NCBI GenBank assembly: GCA_963663605.2
Contig: CAXXVF010000002.1
Coordinates: forward strand, 1,922,001 to 1,986,000
Origin: Sporobacter sp963663605
GTDB taxonomy: Bacteria > Bacillota > Clostridia > Oscillospirales > Oscillospiraceae
Direction: 5' to 3'
DNA length: 64,000 nucleotides
Every line of letters begins with the position of its first letter. The first letter of the stretch is position 1. Position numbers and translations under genes: made by a program. This document shows, piece by piece, positions 33,707-42,533 of this stretch. The notes beneath the pieces are model-generated. The model was not told where the DNA came from. It searched no databases and worked only from the letters and a program-made list of their open reading frames with translations.

Positions 33707-34594
33707 TTATTCTATGAGCTCATAACTTGACACGAACAGCGGGATGCACGGATTGATATTCGAGCTGTTCCAAGCAATGACAAGATCAAGCGCTTTAAGC
33801 TCAGGCAGGCGCACCATCGTGATGCGGCTATTGAATACCGCAATATTATTGACGCTGCCGATGGCCACGCCTTTTCCTGATTCTATATAAAGTGTTTGGT
33901 CATTGATGTCTGCTGCTTCGAGTACTTTCGGCTTAAATCCAGCCTTTTCACATTCCAGCTTTAGCATTGCATTGAGGCTGGGCGACTCACTGGCGGAAAC
34001 ATTAACAAAGGTCTCCTCACGGAAATCGGCCAGCGAGAGCCCCTCCCGGTTTGCCAAGGGATGGCTGGCGTTTAAAATCAGCACCGATTCCATGCTGTAA
34101 AGCGCCCAGTAATCGAGCCACTGCTTTTCCATCACGTCGATCTTCAGCGAAAAGGATAAATCAATGGTTTTGTTATACAGCCACTGTATCAGCTCACTGT
34201 GGCTGCCGCGGCGCAGCAGCAGGTCCACGTTGGGATTCCTTTCCTGAAAGCGGTCGAATAAAACCAATGTTCTTTCGTCAATTCTGTCGGCGCCAATAAG
34301 GCCAATGCGCAGGGTGCCGGATTTCCCCCGATGAATACTCTGTGCTTTTTGCAGCAGATTCTCAAACTGATCCCGAAGGTTCTTCATACCATCATACATA
34401 ACAGCGCCGGCCGGCGTCAGCTGCGTGTCCTTACGCTTATTATTGCGGATAAACAGCTCAATGCCCCATTCCTGCTCCAGCGTCGAGATGTTATGGCTGA
34501 ACGCCGGCTGGGATATGAACAGCTCTGTAGCGCTCTGCGTAAAATTCAGACAATTCGCCGCCTTTATAAAGCACTCTATTTGGGTTGTGTTCAT
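33707..34594 (-). CDS. LysR-family transcriptional regulator
   Basis: 295 residues with an N-terminal winged HTH (TQIECFIKAANCLNFTQSATELFISQPAFSHNISTLEQEWG) and a C-terminal periplasmic-binding-like effector domain. Encoded just upstream of, and in the same direction as, the phloroglucinol-type operon, so it probably activates it in response to an aromatic inducer. The usual LysR arrangement is divergent; here it is tandem. Confidence 0.9.
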   Translation of the reverse strand: MNTTQIECFIKAANCLNFTQSATELFISQPAFSHNISTLEQEWGIELFIRNNKRKDTQLTPAGAVMYDGMKNLRDQFENLLQKAQSIHRGKSGTLRIGLIGADRIDERTLVLFDRFQERNPNVDLLLRRGSHSELIQWLYNKTIDLSFSLKIDVMEKQWLDYWALYSMESVLILNASHPLANREGLSLADFREETFVNVSASESPSLNAMLKLECEKAGFKPKVLEAADINDQTLYIESGKGVAIGSVNNIAVFNSRITMVRLPELKALDLVIAWNSSNINPCIPLFVSSYELIE

Positions 34595-34937
34595 AGCTTT
34601 TACCTCGTGTTATATTATGACTTTTATCAGATATACTCTGATTAATAATTATCATGCCTCAGACAAATAGTCGACTCCATCCCGATTGGCGGGGAAGCTT
34701 TTATTTTATTGAATATATAAGCGTAAATAGCACAAATACCGATGGTAAATGAGGCTCCTACAGCGAAATAAAATCGCTCTAAAATAAATTATATCATTTG
34801 CAATGGAGAAAAGACAAATGAGTTTTGGGTCGGAGCATTCACTATGAGTCATACATGCTAAAATCCGTAATGTTTGCGGGGACGAAACCGTTTGGATGTT
34901 TATAAATAACTGAAAAAAATATACTGTATATTCATAA
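34595..34937. other. upstream region of lysR, no gene seen
   Basis: 340 AT-rich bases with direct lysR promoter candidates such as TATAAC near 34610 on the minus strand. A short stretch ACTCCATCCCGAT (34673-34685) recurs at 25855-25866 and points to shared mobile-element ends. Confidence 0.3.
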
Positions 34938-34971
34938 ACGAGTAAAGGAGCCATCATGGCTCCTTTACTCG
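34938..34971 (-). terminator. terminator hairpin overlapping the HTH gene stop
   Basis: CGAGTAAAGGAGCCAT and ATGGCTCCTTTACTCG form a perfect 16-bp stem. The TAA stop of the HTH gene lies inside it; on the minus strand it is followed by TTTATG. Confidence 0.6.
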
Positions 34972-35213
34972 TTCTCATATCTCATTATATCGCTCAGATC
35001 ACACTCTAAAAAATCGCAGATGCGGGCCAGAACATTCAGGTCAACGCGGGCGACTTTACTTTTGCAGTAATTGTTGAGCTGCGTCCGTTGGACCCGAGCC
35101 CCTGCTACAATTTTGTTTTTGCTGATCGGCCTCGGGCCGGTCTTATTTCTTTCTACATATTCTTCCAGCGTAATTAAGATACAACCGTTAGGTCCTATAT
35201 TATCTGCTTTCAT
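34965..35213 (-). CDS. Cro/C1-type HTH regulator
   Basis: 82 residues with a helix-turn-helix: KIVAGARVQRTQLNNYCKSKVARVDLNVLARICDFLECDLSDIMRYE, the standard end of small Xre-type repressors. An N-terminal ILITLEEYVERN may help dimerise. Its promoter and start region is duplicated at 18852-18921. Divergent from a small membrane protein gene that it may regulate. Confidence 0.8.
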   Translation of the reverse strand: MKADNIGPNGCILITLEEYVERNKTGPRPISKNKIVAGARVQRTQLNNYCKSKVARVDLNVLARICDFLECDLSDIMRYENE

Positions 35214-35272
35214 AACATCACCAAAATTAGTATAGCAAGTGAAAGGTATTAATTTACAGCTGTATTATTTTA
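35204..35272. repeat. duplicated promoter segment, copy 2
   Basis: Matches 18852-18921. It includes the HTH start codon and GGTGAT binding site plus the extended -10 TTGCTATACT on the minus strand, and leads on the plus strand to the small membrane protein gene. Confidence 0.7.
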
Positions 35273-35287
35273 GGAGTCGCCTTTGCG

Positions 35288-35467
35288 ATGGGCGTTCTTT
35301 TTCTATTTTTATACTTAATTGGGTTAACGAGACTATGTCTTCTGTTTTCCGGCGGCGCTTTTCTATTTGCGCTGCTTTCCTTTATCTCAAATGCGCGTTT
35401 CAGGCAGAACCGAGAAAACAAAAAGATTTACGTAAAAATAGGCAAATTAGACAAAGGGATATTATAG
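35288..35467 (+). CDS. small membrane protein (59 aa)
   Basis: From ATG 35288 the frame gives M-G-V-L-F-L-F-L-Y-L-I-G-L, a second hydrophobic run SGGAFLFALLSFIS, and a basic tail ending K-I-G-K-L-D-K-G-I-L. TTTTAGGAG lies upstream. The last 17 codons recur at 7717-7773. Probably a one- or two-span membrane peptide divergent from the HTH gene. Function unknown. Confidence 0.5.
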   Translation: MGVLFLFLYLIGLTRLCLLFSGGAFLFALLSFISNARFRQNRENKKIYVKIGKLDKGIL

Positions 35468-35582
35468 CAATTATCGGAAGTTGAGGTGTATTACATTGAA
35501 ACGAGGACAGTATCAGTTCAGATATATGGTTTTAATACCGTTTCCTCTTGGACTGTATCCCTTTTGAAAAGGAGGCAAAAAA

Positions 35583-35939
35583 TTGCGTATAGTTGCTTTA
35601 GAAGTACAAAACTTCCGTGGAATTAAGCACGGCAAGATTCCATTTCCTGTTAAACGTGTACTTTGCCTTGTCGGAACAGGCGATTCAACGAAATCGACTT
35701 TGTTTGAGGCTATTCGATGGGATTTGCTGCAAGGCTGGATAATCAATGCCACTGATTCTGATTTTTATCATTGCGATGCCGCAAAACCAATAATAATTAG
35801 AGGATCATACACAGAACTACCTAAATCTCTGCTTTCTGAAGAAAAATATGGTTATTTCCTTCGTAGCGGGAAAGCCGTAGTAGAAAATTTGGATAAAGAA
35901 TATAACCCTGCTGTGATTGGTAGAAGTTTTTACAACTAA
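35583..35939 (+). pseudogene. truncated OLD/RecF-type AAA ATPase
   Basis: 118 residues from a TTG start with AAAGGAGG 8 bases upstream. The front is RIVALEVQNFRGIKHGKIPF and a Walker A G-T-G-D-S-T-K-S-T near residue 33, as in overcoming-lysogenisation-defect (OLD) and RecF/SMC-like ATPases, which normally have 400-600 residues. The frame stops at 35939 with no further domain, so Walker B, dimer and nuclease (TOPRIM) parts are missing. Likely remnant of a defence or mobile-element gene. Confidence 0.65.
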
Positions 35940-36015
35940 TTTGCTATGGAGGCTTTTTATGGAGCCTCTACACTGAACTCAAAGACATTCTAAAAAGAAA
36001 TATTTAACTTCGCTT

Positions 36016-36167
36016 AATGTTTATACAATGCAATAACAAAAAGAACATTTTTCTATCTTTATTTAGAACGCTTAGCATGAACATATCATAATACAAAAAG
36101 ATACACCCTGCTCATTGCTATGAACCGGGTGTATTTGTATTGCCCACACAAAATGGGTCTTGATGAA
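36016..36167 (-). repeat. dispersed 155-bp repeat, copy 2
   Basis: Matches 8438-8592. Its hairpin is degraded (AGATACACCCTGCTC vs GAACCGGGTGTATTT), unlike the perfect stem in copy 1, so this copy is probably non-functional. Confidence 0.65.
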
Positions 36168-36182
36168 AATAGAGGCCGATTT

Positions 36183-36260
36183 TGATACAAAATGCACACG
36201 GTGCTAACCGTTTGTTAAAATGTACAGGAATAGTTAAAATGTGCACACTGATCATTTTAT
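36183..36260. repeat. insertion-sequence-like end motif, left copy
   Basis: Carries ATGCACACGGT and twice GTTAAAATGT.CA; related motifs recur at 37787-37858. No transposase gene lies between that I can recognise. Perhaps ends of a deleted IS21-like element; low certainty. Confidence 0.35.
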
Positions 36261-36425
36261 ACGACTTTGAATGTAATACGTCGCATCATCATTTGCCAGT
36301 TTTGGGGCAGTCCCTTATTACACAAAATTCATACAATCTAAATCGGATGGGGATTTTTCTTTTTATGTCGTATGGTTTATGTATATACTATAATTGCACC
36401 GTCTGTGTATTCGTTCCAACAATCA

Positions 36426-36815
36426 TCAATAGTGTCCTTTTTGGGGGTTAGGAAAATACGGGCTCTCATTCCCGACAAACGTAAGGACTTTCTTGGAATA
36501 CTGCTTAATCCGCATAAGCAAAACGTCATGGATGGGCAGTAATCGCTCCTTATCAAACTTTGCGTCGTTTATGCGTATTACGCCCTGTTCAAGGTCAACA
36601 TCACGGACTTTTAGATTAATTGCTTCCGATACTCTCATTCCGCAAGCATACAGCATACGGAAAATCAGTGCCGTCACATAACTCCGTGTGAGGTTTGGAG
36701 TTAGAGTGTTGTCACAAGCGGTAAAAAATCGGGATAATTCCTCATTGGTAAATATGTGCGGAACAAATTTCGTCGGCAGAGATCTGTATTTAGGGTATAC
36801 TCTCTGGACAGTCAT
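36426..36815 (-). pseudogene. truncated tyrosine recombinase/integrase
   Basis: 129 residues starting RVYPKYRSLPTKFVPHIFT and containing the first catalytic Arg box ACGMRVSEAINLKVRDVDL. The remaining His-x-x-Arg and Tyr boxes are missing because the frame ends at PYFPNPQKGHY. No N-terminal core-binding domain precedes it, so both ends are lost. A dead integrase of a former mobile element. Confidence 0.75.
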
Positions 36816-36891
36816 GGTCGAAAAAGGAATCGTTCACCAGAACGGGAATATCACTTTTGTTTTTTATAACGGCGCAGAGATTACAGTATAA
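36814..36891 (+). pseudogene. C-terminal remnant of a serine recombinase-type protein
   Basis: The frame M-V-E-K-G-I-V-H-Q-N-G-N-I-T-F-V-F-Y-N-G plus A-E-I-T-V-stop has the typical tail of large serine recombinases (VEKI.V..DG..TFVFK.G.E..V). Nothing of the catalytic domain remains. It abuts the integrase remnant head to head. Confidence 0.55.
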
Positions 36892-36993
36892 AGTTCGATT
36901 ACAGTAAAAGCCTCGCTGCCATAATGGAAGCAAGGCTCTCACGTTATTTGTAAAATTCAATTCACACAAAATTATCCGGTGTGCCCATAAGAC

Positions 36994-37590
36994 TTATGAT
37001 AACGTATATGTAAAGTCGTCAACTGTATCCGCATCAAACTTTGTCCCGTTGTCATTTCCACGGAAAAGCGTGTTGACCGTAAACTCTGTCGTTCCCTCAT
37101 AAATTGCTAACGGTAATCTAATCAGTAACATCCCGTCTTCATATTTATAAGCAGCTATTCCATAGTAGTCTCCGTTTCCTTCCGAATCGGCATATATCGT
37201 ATCATTGTAAGTCACAGAAAAATATGAAGGCATGTCAATCGTTGCAAAACCGTAATACGCTCCGCCTCTAATCATCGTCGTTGAGTCGATGTGTCCTTCG
37301 TCTGACACTTCAAACGCAAAATATAAAAAATCATCATCATTTGCTACAAAAACTCTTTTTATATCATACGTTTCAGCATCACCGGTGTCGTCTAAAATCG
37401 GGTCGGTATCTGAAAAATCAAACCACAAATCAACGTCTTGAGACGTTTATTCCGATCCTTCTTCAGCTTCCACATTCGCATTCGGAGATTCTTCTGGTTG
37501 TTCAGATTCGGTCATGGCTCCACAGGCTGCAACAGAGAGAAGAAAAACAACAATAAATAAGGTGAAGTATACTCTTTTCATTGCTTTCAT
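36994..37590 (-). pseudogene. lipoprotein gene interrupted by an in-frame stop
   Basis: From ATG 37590 (or 37581) the frame encodes a lipoprotein signal with lipobox V-A-A-C, then an acidic linker ending E-E-G-S-E, a TAA stop at 37449-37447, and in the same frame a 140-residue domain (VFVANDDDFLYFAFEVSD...). The second part resembles CBM9/DOMON-like beta-sandwich domains by its D-x-x-L-Y-F-A-F-E-V pattern. Translation of the domain alone would need a TTG at 37428 without a binding site. A single nonsense change, or a sequencing error, would explain it. Confidence 0.65.
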
Positions 37591-37968
37591 TTACTCCTTC
37601 TTTTTTATAAAATTGATTATATCATAATTTTACCAGACTGGGAACTAAAACAAAACTGGCAGAACCCCTGAAAACGGAGCCAATTGTATGTAGCGTGAGC
37701 CATGGTACAGGTTCTCGAGTTCTATACAAAATCAAATACTCCTATAGGAATACTACAACTCTGTTATCTTTTCTACTGTTACCAAGGAATAATTAAAATG
37801 TGCACACGGTAGCCCAATAAATGCACACGGTAGCTACCTTTCGTTAAAAGGTTTATACCGATAAAACAGGAACGGGCTCTGTTGCAGTGATTCAAACACT
37901 GCTGCAGAGCGTGTTATCGTTAAATAGTATTCGTAAAACCTTGCAAACACTCATTTTTTCAATAAAAT
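37591..37968. other. gap with hairpin and IS-like end motif, no gene
   Basis: Contains the second ATGTGCACACGGTAG motif (37797-37840) and a stem GCTCTG.TGCAGTG/CACTGC.GCAGAGC (37874-37910). No ORF can be supported. Confidence 0.35.
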
Positions 37969-38013
37969 ACTAAACGCCTATCCCGATACGCATTGTATCA
38001 GAATAGGCGTTTA
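37969..38013 (-). terminator. ssrA terminator
   Basis: TAAACGCCTAT and ATAGGCGTTTA pair around an inner GATAC/GTATC stem; the minus strand continues GTATTTTATTG. Directly after the tmRNA 3' end. Confidence 0.75.
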
Positions 38014-38017
38014 GTTA

Positions 38018-38376
38018 TGGTGGAGCTGGGGGGAGTTGAACCCCCGTCCGAAAGCACTTTGACGCAAACTTCTCCGGGCGCAGACGGTTATTTCGGGCTG
38101 ACGCCCCTTTCCCTTACTATAGCGCAAGCCGTCACGCGGCTATAGTTCGGTAGCTTCATTGTTCATGGTGCGCGCAAAGCTTAGCGCACGCACGGTCTCC
38201 ACTAAATGACGCCCAGATCCGGCTCGTGGACCTTCCGGACAGGACGGGCAGCCTTAAGCGGCTACCAGTTGTTTTTGGTTGTTGTTCTTTAATTTATAAA
38301 GATGCCGTTTTTAGGAGGGCGACGCCTCCGCCCGCTACTCACGCCTCCACACCCCCGTCGAAACCGGTACAGCCCC
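38018..38376 (-). ncRNA. ssrA: transfer-messenger RNA (tmRNA)
   Basis: 359 nt with 5' GGGGCTG paired with 3' CAGCTCC-A-CCA (CCA encoded), a T arm GACGGGGGTTCAACTCCCCC and the conserved 5' GGTTTCGACGGG. The tag reading frame ends ...N-N-N-Q-K-Q-L-V-A-A-stop (stop at 38256-38254), the usual hydrophobic AA ending for ClpXP. It rescues stalled ribosomes with SmpB, whose gene is 640 bases upstream on the same strand. Confidence 0.95.
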
Positions 38377-38442
38377 ATATAAAACGGGGCGGTGCGCTGC
38401 GTTCCTGTCCGGAGGAGGCCGAGCGGGCGCTCCTCCGGACAG

Positions 38443-38460
38443 TATATTAGCATTATAGCA
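38443..38460 (-). promoter_or_regulatory. ssrA promoter (extended -10)
   Basis: Minus strand TGCTATAAT (hexamer at 38457-38452). The precursor start would lie about 70 bases before mature ssrA, with a stable GTCCGGAGGAG/CTCCTCCGGAC stem in the removed 5' leader. Confidence 0.6.
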
Positions 38461-38489
38461 AAAATTCTTTCTGAATTGGTGACGAAAGT

Positions 38490-39008
38490 TTAAACTTTTT
38501 CAGGCTCCGGATAATCGGCGCCGGCGGTGTCGACCGTGACGGACGCAAGCTTCTGCTCGGCAACGGGCTTGTCGTTATAGTCCGTCTTGGTAGCGGCAAT
38601 GGCGTCCACAACGTCCAGGCCGTCAGTGACCTTGCCGAACGCGGCGTACTGTCCGTCCAAATGCGGGGCGTCCTTGTGCATGATAAAAAACTGGCTGCCG
38701 GCCGAGTTGGGGCTCTGCGAGCGTGCCATGGATAAAACGCCGCGCGAATGCTTTAAATCGTTGTCAAAACCATTTGCCTTGAATTCCCCTTTAATGCTGT
38801 AGCCCGGGTTGCCGTAGCCCTGGCCCAGAGGGCAGCCGCCCTGCAGCATAAAACCGGGGATAACGCGATGGAAAATCAGTCCGTTGTAAAAGCCTTGCTT
38901 GATAAGGGAAATGAAGTTGTTCACGGTATTGGGCGCGATGTCGGGGTAAAGCTCGGCGGTTATAACCCCGCCGTTTTCCATAGTGAATGTTACAGTCGGA
39001 TTTGCCAC
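38490..39008 (-). CDS. cyclophilin-type peptidyl-prolyl isomerase
   Basis: 172 residues, cytoplasmic (no signal). Hallmarks FHRVIPGFMLQGGCPLGQGYGNPGY and SAGSQFFIMHKDAPHLDGQYAAFG with catalytic Arg in FHRVIPGF. Catalyses cis-trans proline isomerisation in protein folding. Starts 3 bases after the smpB stop, so cotranscribed with it. Confidence 0.92.
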   Translation of the reverse strand: MANPTVTFTMENGGVITAELYPDIAPNTVNNFISLIKQGFYNGLIFHRVIPGFMLQGGCPLGQGYGNPGYSIKGEFKANGFDNDLKHSRGVLSMARSQSPNSAGSQFFIMHKDAPHLDGQYAAFGKVTDGLDVVDAIAATKTDYNDKPVAEQKLASVTVDTAGADYPEPEKV

Positions 39009-39011
39009 TTG

Positions 39012-39482
39012 TTATATATTCCTTTCCTTGATCGTTCTGTTTATTTCACGCGTCGCGTCCCGCTCGGCTACCGCGTCGCGTTTGTCATGAAGCTTTTTGC
39101 CTTTGCACAGTCCCAGTTCCAGTTTGACATTCGAGTCCCTGAAATATACGGAAAGCGGAATGAGCGCGAGGCCCTCCTGCTTGATCCGGCCGTATAATTT
39201 CATGATCTCTCGTTTGTGCATCAGAAGCCGGCGGGCACGGACCGGGTCACGGTTAAAGATGTTGCCCTTTTCGTACGGACTGATATGCATGCCGCGCACG
39301 AAAAGCTCTCCGCCTTTGACGTTACAATACGCGTCCTTTAAATTGATGTTGCCCTGCCGGATGGACTTGACTTCCGTGCCGAACAGTTCAATGCCGGCCT
39401 CGAACTTTTCGATCACGAAGTAGTCATGATACGCTTTTTTGTTCCGCGTGACCAGCTTAACGCCGAGAGCCTTTGGCGACAC
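39012..39482 (-). CDS. smpB: SsrA-binding protein
   Basis: 156 residues from a GTG start (AAAGGTGG upstream). Typical NKKAYHDYFVIEKFEAGIELFGTEVKSIRQGNINLKDAYC opening, OB-fold, and basic C-terminal tail KGKKLHDKRDAVAERD. Binds tmRNA and takes the place of the codon-anticodon helix in trans-translation. Located next to ssrA, a common clostridial arrangement. Confidence 0.95.
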   Translation of the reverse strand: MSPKALGVKLVTRNKKAYHDYFVIEKFEAGIELFGTEVKSIRQGNINLKDAYCNVKGGELFVRGMHISPYEKGNIFNRDPVRARRLLMHKREIMKLYGRIKQEGLALIPLSVYFRDSNVKLELGLCKGKKLHDKRDAVAERDATREINRTIKERNI

Positions 39483-39620
39483 GTCAAACCCACCTTTCCG
39501 TCAAACCGAAAGCAGCCTTTTCCGGTGCGGATCGGGAACTGCCTAACATTTCTATTATAACATAAATGTCAAGGTATTATAAGGGTTAAACCGCCCAGCA
39601 CACTGCTCTTCACATGTTTT

Positions 39621-40232
39621 TCAGACGCCGTCCGGTTCATGCAGAAAACACCAGAAATCCAGACCGCAGCCCGGTATAACATCCTGATGGATAAGCTCAA
39701 AACCCGCTTTCTCGTAATATGCGACGTTGCGCTGCTGATGCGTTTCAAGATAGACAGGAACAGCCTCCTCATCGCTCTTCTTCAAAAAAGACTGAAGCAG
39801 CGCCTTACCGGCGCCTGTCCGCTGTTTTGCCGGCTCGACCGCAAGCCCCCAGATATAGTAATGAGGACGGCCGGCCAGAAGTTTTTCCTGCGTGTCGGCG
39901 ATATAGTCCTCGCACGCCATATGACTGTGATAATGGCGTAGGCCCATTACAAGCGGCACGGGCAGAAATCCGCACCGGACATATTCCCGCTCATTAAGCC
40001 GCGTATGGCCGGGCAGAAGGGCAAACAGGACCCCGGAAGCGTCTGCCGTGATATAGGCCTCCCCAAAGGTTTGCGCGGTATTGAGGACCTTGTCCATAAA
40101 CCACGGCAAAACGCGCTTGCGTCTTTTCAGGTCCGGAAAATGGCAAACGATTGACGGATAATCGAAAAACGCGGCGGCAACAACGCCGGCCGCGCGTTTT
40201 TTAAGCTCCGGCGTCAGCTTCATGATCTCCAT
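39621..40232 (-). CDS. GNAT-family N-acetyltransferase
   Basis: 203 residues from ATG 40232 (AAGGTGAT, 5 bases). The acetyl-CoA-binding motif A reads GLAVEPAKQRTGAGKALLQSFL (about 135-155). Substrate unknown; the protein resembles uncharacterised GNATs rather than RimI. Transcribed alone. Confidence 0.82.
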   Translation of the reverse strand: MEIMKLTPELKKRAAGVVAAAFFDYPSIVCHFPDLKRRKRVLPWFMDKVLNTAQTFGEAYITADASGVLFALLPGHTRLNEREYVRCGFLPVPLVMGLRHYHSHMACEDYIADTQEKLLAGRPHYYIWGLAVEPAKQRTGAGKALLQSFLKKSDEEAVPVYLETHQQRNVAYYEKAGFELIHQDVIPGCGLDFWCFLHEPDGV

Positions 40233-40389
40233 TGTATCACCTTGCACCCTTATTCAAATTCGACGGGCAGACGTATTCCGTCGGTCTTATTGCCATAAAT
40301 TACTATACTACCAGCAAGGCGCCGTATCAAGAAAAAAATAAGGGCCGCCTTATGAAGACAGCCCGTTGCCCCATATTAATTATACACGC

Positions 40390-40881
40390 TTACTTAAACG
40401 CACTGCAAAGCCGGTCAAGCGCATACGGCCCCGCAATGACCTTGCCGTGCTCGGACAGGTAAACCGAGAATGACGACGGACGGCTGAGCGCGGCGCCGTA
40501 TTCCCATAACACATACGGCGGGCTTTCCCCGTTTAATGGATAGATTATCAGGATATAATTCTCACCCAAATATGTAAGATACGATATGATTCCGGGCGGA
40601 CAGGACAGCGCTGCGGAAATGAGCGGTTCAATACCCGAAAAAGCGAAATAATACGGACTGTCTGAATGCTGAAGGGCAAACAGCAAAAGGGAATCCCGGC
40701 CTGGATACAGTTCAAAACAGACGCGTTCCCAGCTTTGGTCATAGGTGGCGCCGAGCGCCGAACGCAGAATGCCTGTTGCCTGAGCCGTCGTAATATCACG
40801 GGGAGATGCCGGCAGCCGTTTCATGTCGTCACCTTTTAAATATATAACCACCTTGCCCTCGCCAATCAACTGGACTTCCAT
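40390..40881 (-). CDS. hypothetical protein, possibly MecA-like adaptor
   Basis: 163 residues from ATG 40881 (AAGGAGGA, 7 bases). The N-terminus (VQLIGEGKVVIYLKGDDMKR) and the two-domain size recall the clostridial MecA-like adaptors of ClpC, which have an N-terminal binding region and a C-terminal ferredoxin-like fold. The match is weak. The C-terminal PYVLWEYGAALSRP is compatible with it. Divergent from the mocA-like gene. Confidence 0.4.
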   Translation of the reverse strand: MEVQLIGEGKVVIYLKGDDMKRLPASPRDITTAQATGILRSALGATYDQSWERVCFELYPGRDSLLLFALQHSDSPYYFAFSGIEPLISAALSCPPGIISYLTYLGENYILIIYPLNGESPPYVLWEYGAALSRPSSFSVYLSEHGKVIAGPYALDRLCSAFK

Positions 40882-41079
40882 GCTCATTCCTCCTTGGTAA
40901 AACAGTTGTGGCGCGAATACGCCACACTAAGCCATATTAAAATAATAACGCCGCTTCTTGCCGGATACCAGTCAAAAAAACTGGAAACTGTCCGCCCGCC
41001 GTTATATAAGTATGGTATGCATCTGAATCTCTTGCAAATACAGCTTAGTGTGATATGCTTCTATGGTAGGGGTGATCCT

Positions 41080-42198
41080 TTGAAAATAGCTATGATTATA
41101 CTGGCTGCCGGTTATTCCGAACGCATGGGCGTTTTGAAACCGCTGCTGCCGGTCGGCGGACAAAGCGCGCTGCATCGCGCCGTCGGCCTGGGCAAAACGG
41201 AAAAAGTGCATGTGATATCCGTCGTCACGGGCCACCGCCGCGAGGATATCGAGACCGAGCTTTACAAATGCCGGGCAAAAAACATCCGTCATATCTATAA
41301 CGCCAGATTTTCCGAGGGTATGTTTTCTTCCGTAAAGGCCGGCGTCCATTCCCTGCCGAACGACATCGACGCTTTTCTTCTTCTCCCGGTTGACTGCTGC
41401 GCCGTAAACCCGGATACGATTGAGAAAGTCATTGCGGCTTTTGTCCTTTCCGAGGGCAAATCCGTCGTCTATCCAGTCTGCGGCGGGCGGCGCGGGCATC
41501 CGCCGCTCATTCCGCGCGCGTTCACCGAAAGCATTAAGCACTACGACGGCGAAGGCGGCATGCGCGGTTTTTTAGCGCTATATCCTTTTGACGAGGTCGA
41601 GGTGGACGACCCCGGAATCCTGCTGGATATGGACACGCCTTCTGATTACAGTGCGCTTCTTAAGCACCTGGAGCTGTCTGTCTATCCCGACAGGGATACG
41701 TGCCGTCATCTGATGGAAAAATACGAGATGCCCGAAAGAATCGTCAAACACAGCCATCTCGTCGAAGAACTCGCCCTTAAAACAGCCGGCCTTCTGTCTC
41801 AAAAAGGCGCAGTGGTAAACACGGAGCTCTTGGCTTCCGCCTGTCTGCTCCATGATATCGCGCGCGCAAAACCGAATCACGCCGATGCCGGCGCTAAACT
41901 GCTGCTTGAGGACGGCTGGCCTGAAACGGCCATACTGGTCGCTTGGCATATGGATCTGCCGGATGATTTTAAACCGGCGCCGGACGCGCTGTCGATTTTA
42001 TATCTCAGCGACAAACTGGCCAGAAAGGACAAGCCCATACCCCTTGAAGATACGCTTAACGGCCTTGAAAAGCGATTCAAGGGCAATCCGGACGCCCTTA
42101 TGAACGCCCGGAAGAGAATGGCGCGCGCCCAGTCGATATTGGATCTTTTTAAGCGGCAGTACGGCATAAAAACAAAAGATATACTGCAGGGTTTTTAA
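41080..42198 (+). CDS. MocA-type molybdopterin cytidylyltransferase with HD domain (DVU_1551 type)
   Basis: 372 residues from a TTG at 41080 with GGGGTGA upstream. The N-terminal NTP-transferase domain has ILAAGYSERMGVLKPLLPVGG and the PVCGGRRGHPPLI metal loop (as in MocA/NboR); the C-terminal part (about 210-330) is an HD domain with HSHLVEELALKTAG and LLHDIARAKPNHADAG. It would make the molybdopterin cytosine dinucleotide cofactor used by xanthine-dehydrogenase-family enzymes such as the one encoded downstream. The fused HD domain is characteristic of the DVU_1551 family. Confidence 0.85.
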   Translation: MKIAMIILAAGYSERMGVLKPLLPVGGQSALHRAVGLGKTEKVHVISVVTGHRREDIETELYKCRAKNIRHIYNARFSEGMFSSVKAGVHSLPNDIDAFLLLPVDCCAVNPDTIEKVIAAFVLSEGKSVVYPVCGGRRGHPPLIPRAFTESIKHYDGEGGMRGFLALYPFDEVEVDDPGILLDMDTPSDYSALLKHLELSVYPDRDTCRHLMEKYEMPERIVKHSHLVEELALKTAGLLSQKGAVVNTELLASACLLHDIARAKPNHADAGAKLLLEDGWPETAILVAWHMDLPDDFKPAPDALSILYLSDKLARKDKPIPLEDTLNGLEKRFKGNPDALMNARKRMARAQSILDLFKRQYGIKTKDILQGF

Positions 42199-42533
42199 CA
42201 TAATATTCATGATTTTGGATAAATTATTTTGTGTTATTTCTAACGATTATCAAGAGATAATTTAGATATTCAATAGTCAAGATGCACATATCCGTATGCG
42301 GGTAATCTGTATTTTGCGCGCGATTTGTTTATAATTACTTATTTGTAGCTTGCTATTTGTGCAATAATACATATGCAAATCATCCATGTTATAAGCACCG
42401 ATGCCATTTACTTTTAGCATCCCATCTGATAAAATCACTAACGTATAAAACCGTTCGGTTAAAGACCCCTCACCGTCAAACGGCCGGTGCCAGCCGATAC
42501 GGACAGAATATAAATGAATGAGAGGAATTGGCT
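42199..42533 (+). other. 335-base leader of the aldehyde oxidoreductase gene
   Basis: AT-rich to about 42420. A TATAAT at 42329-42334 has a poor -35 box. CCGTTCGG, GTCAAACGGCCGG and CCGATACGG near 42450-42510 allow small hairpins. I see no known riboswitch signature. Confidence 0.3.

Noticed and set aside
36182..36451. 89-aa plus-strand frame
   Set aside because: Covers IS-like end motifs and lacks a binding site.
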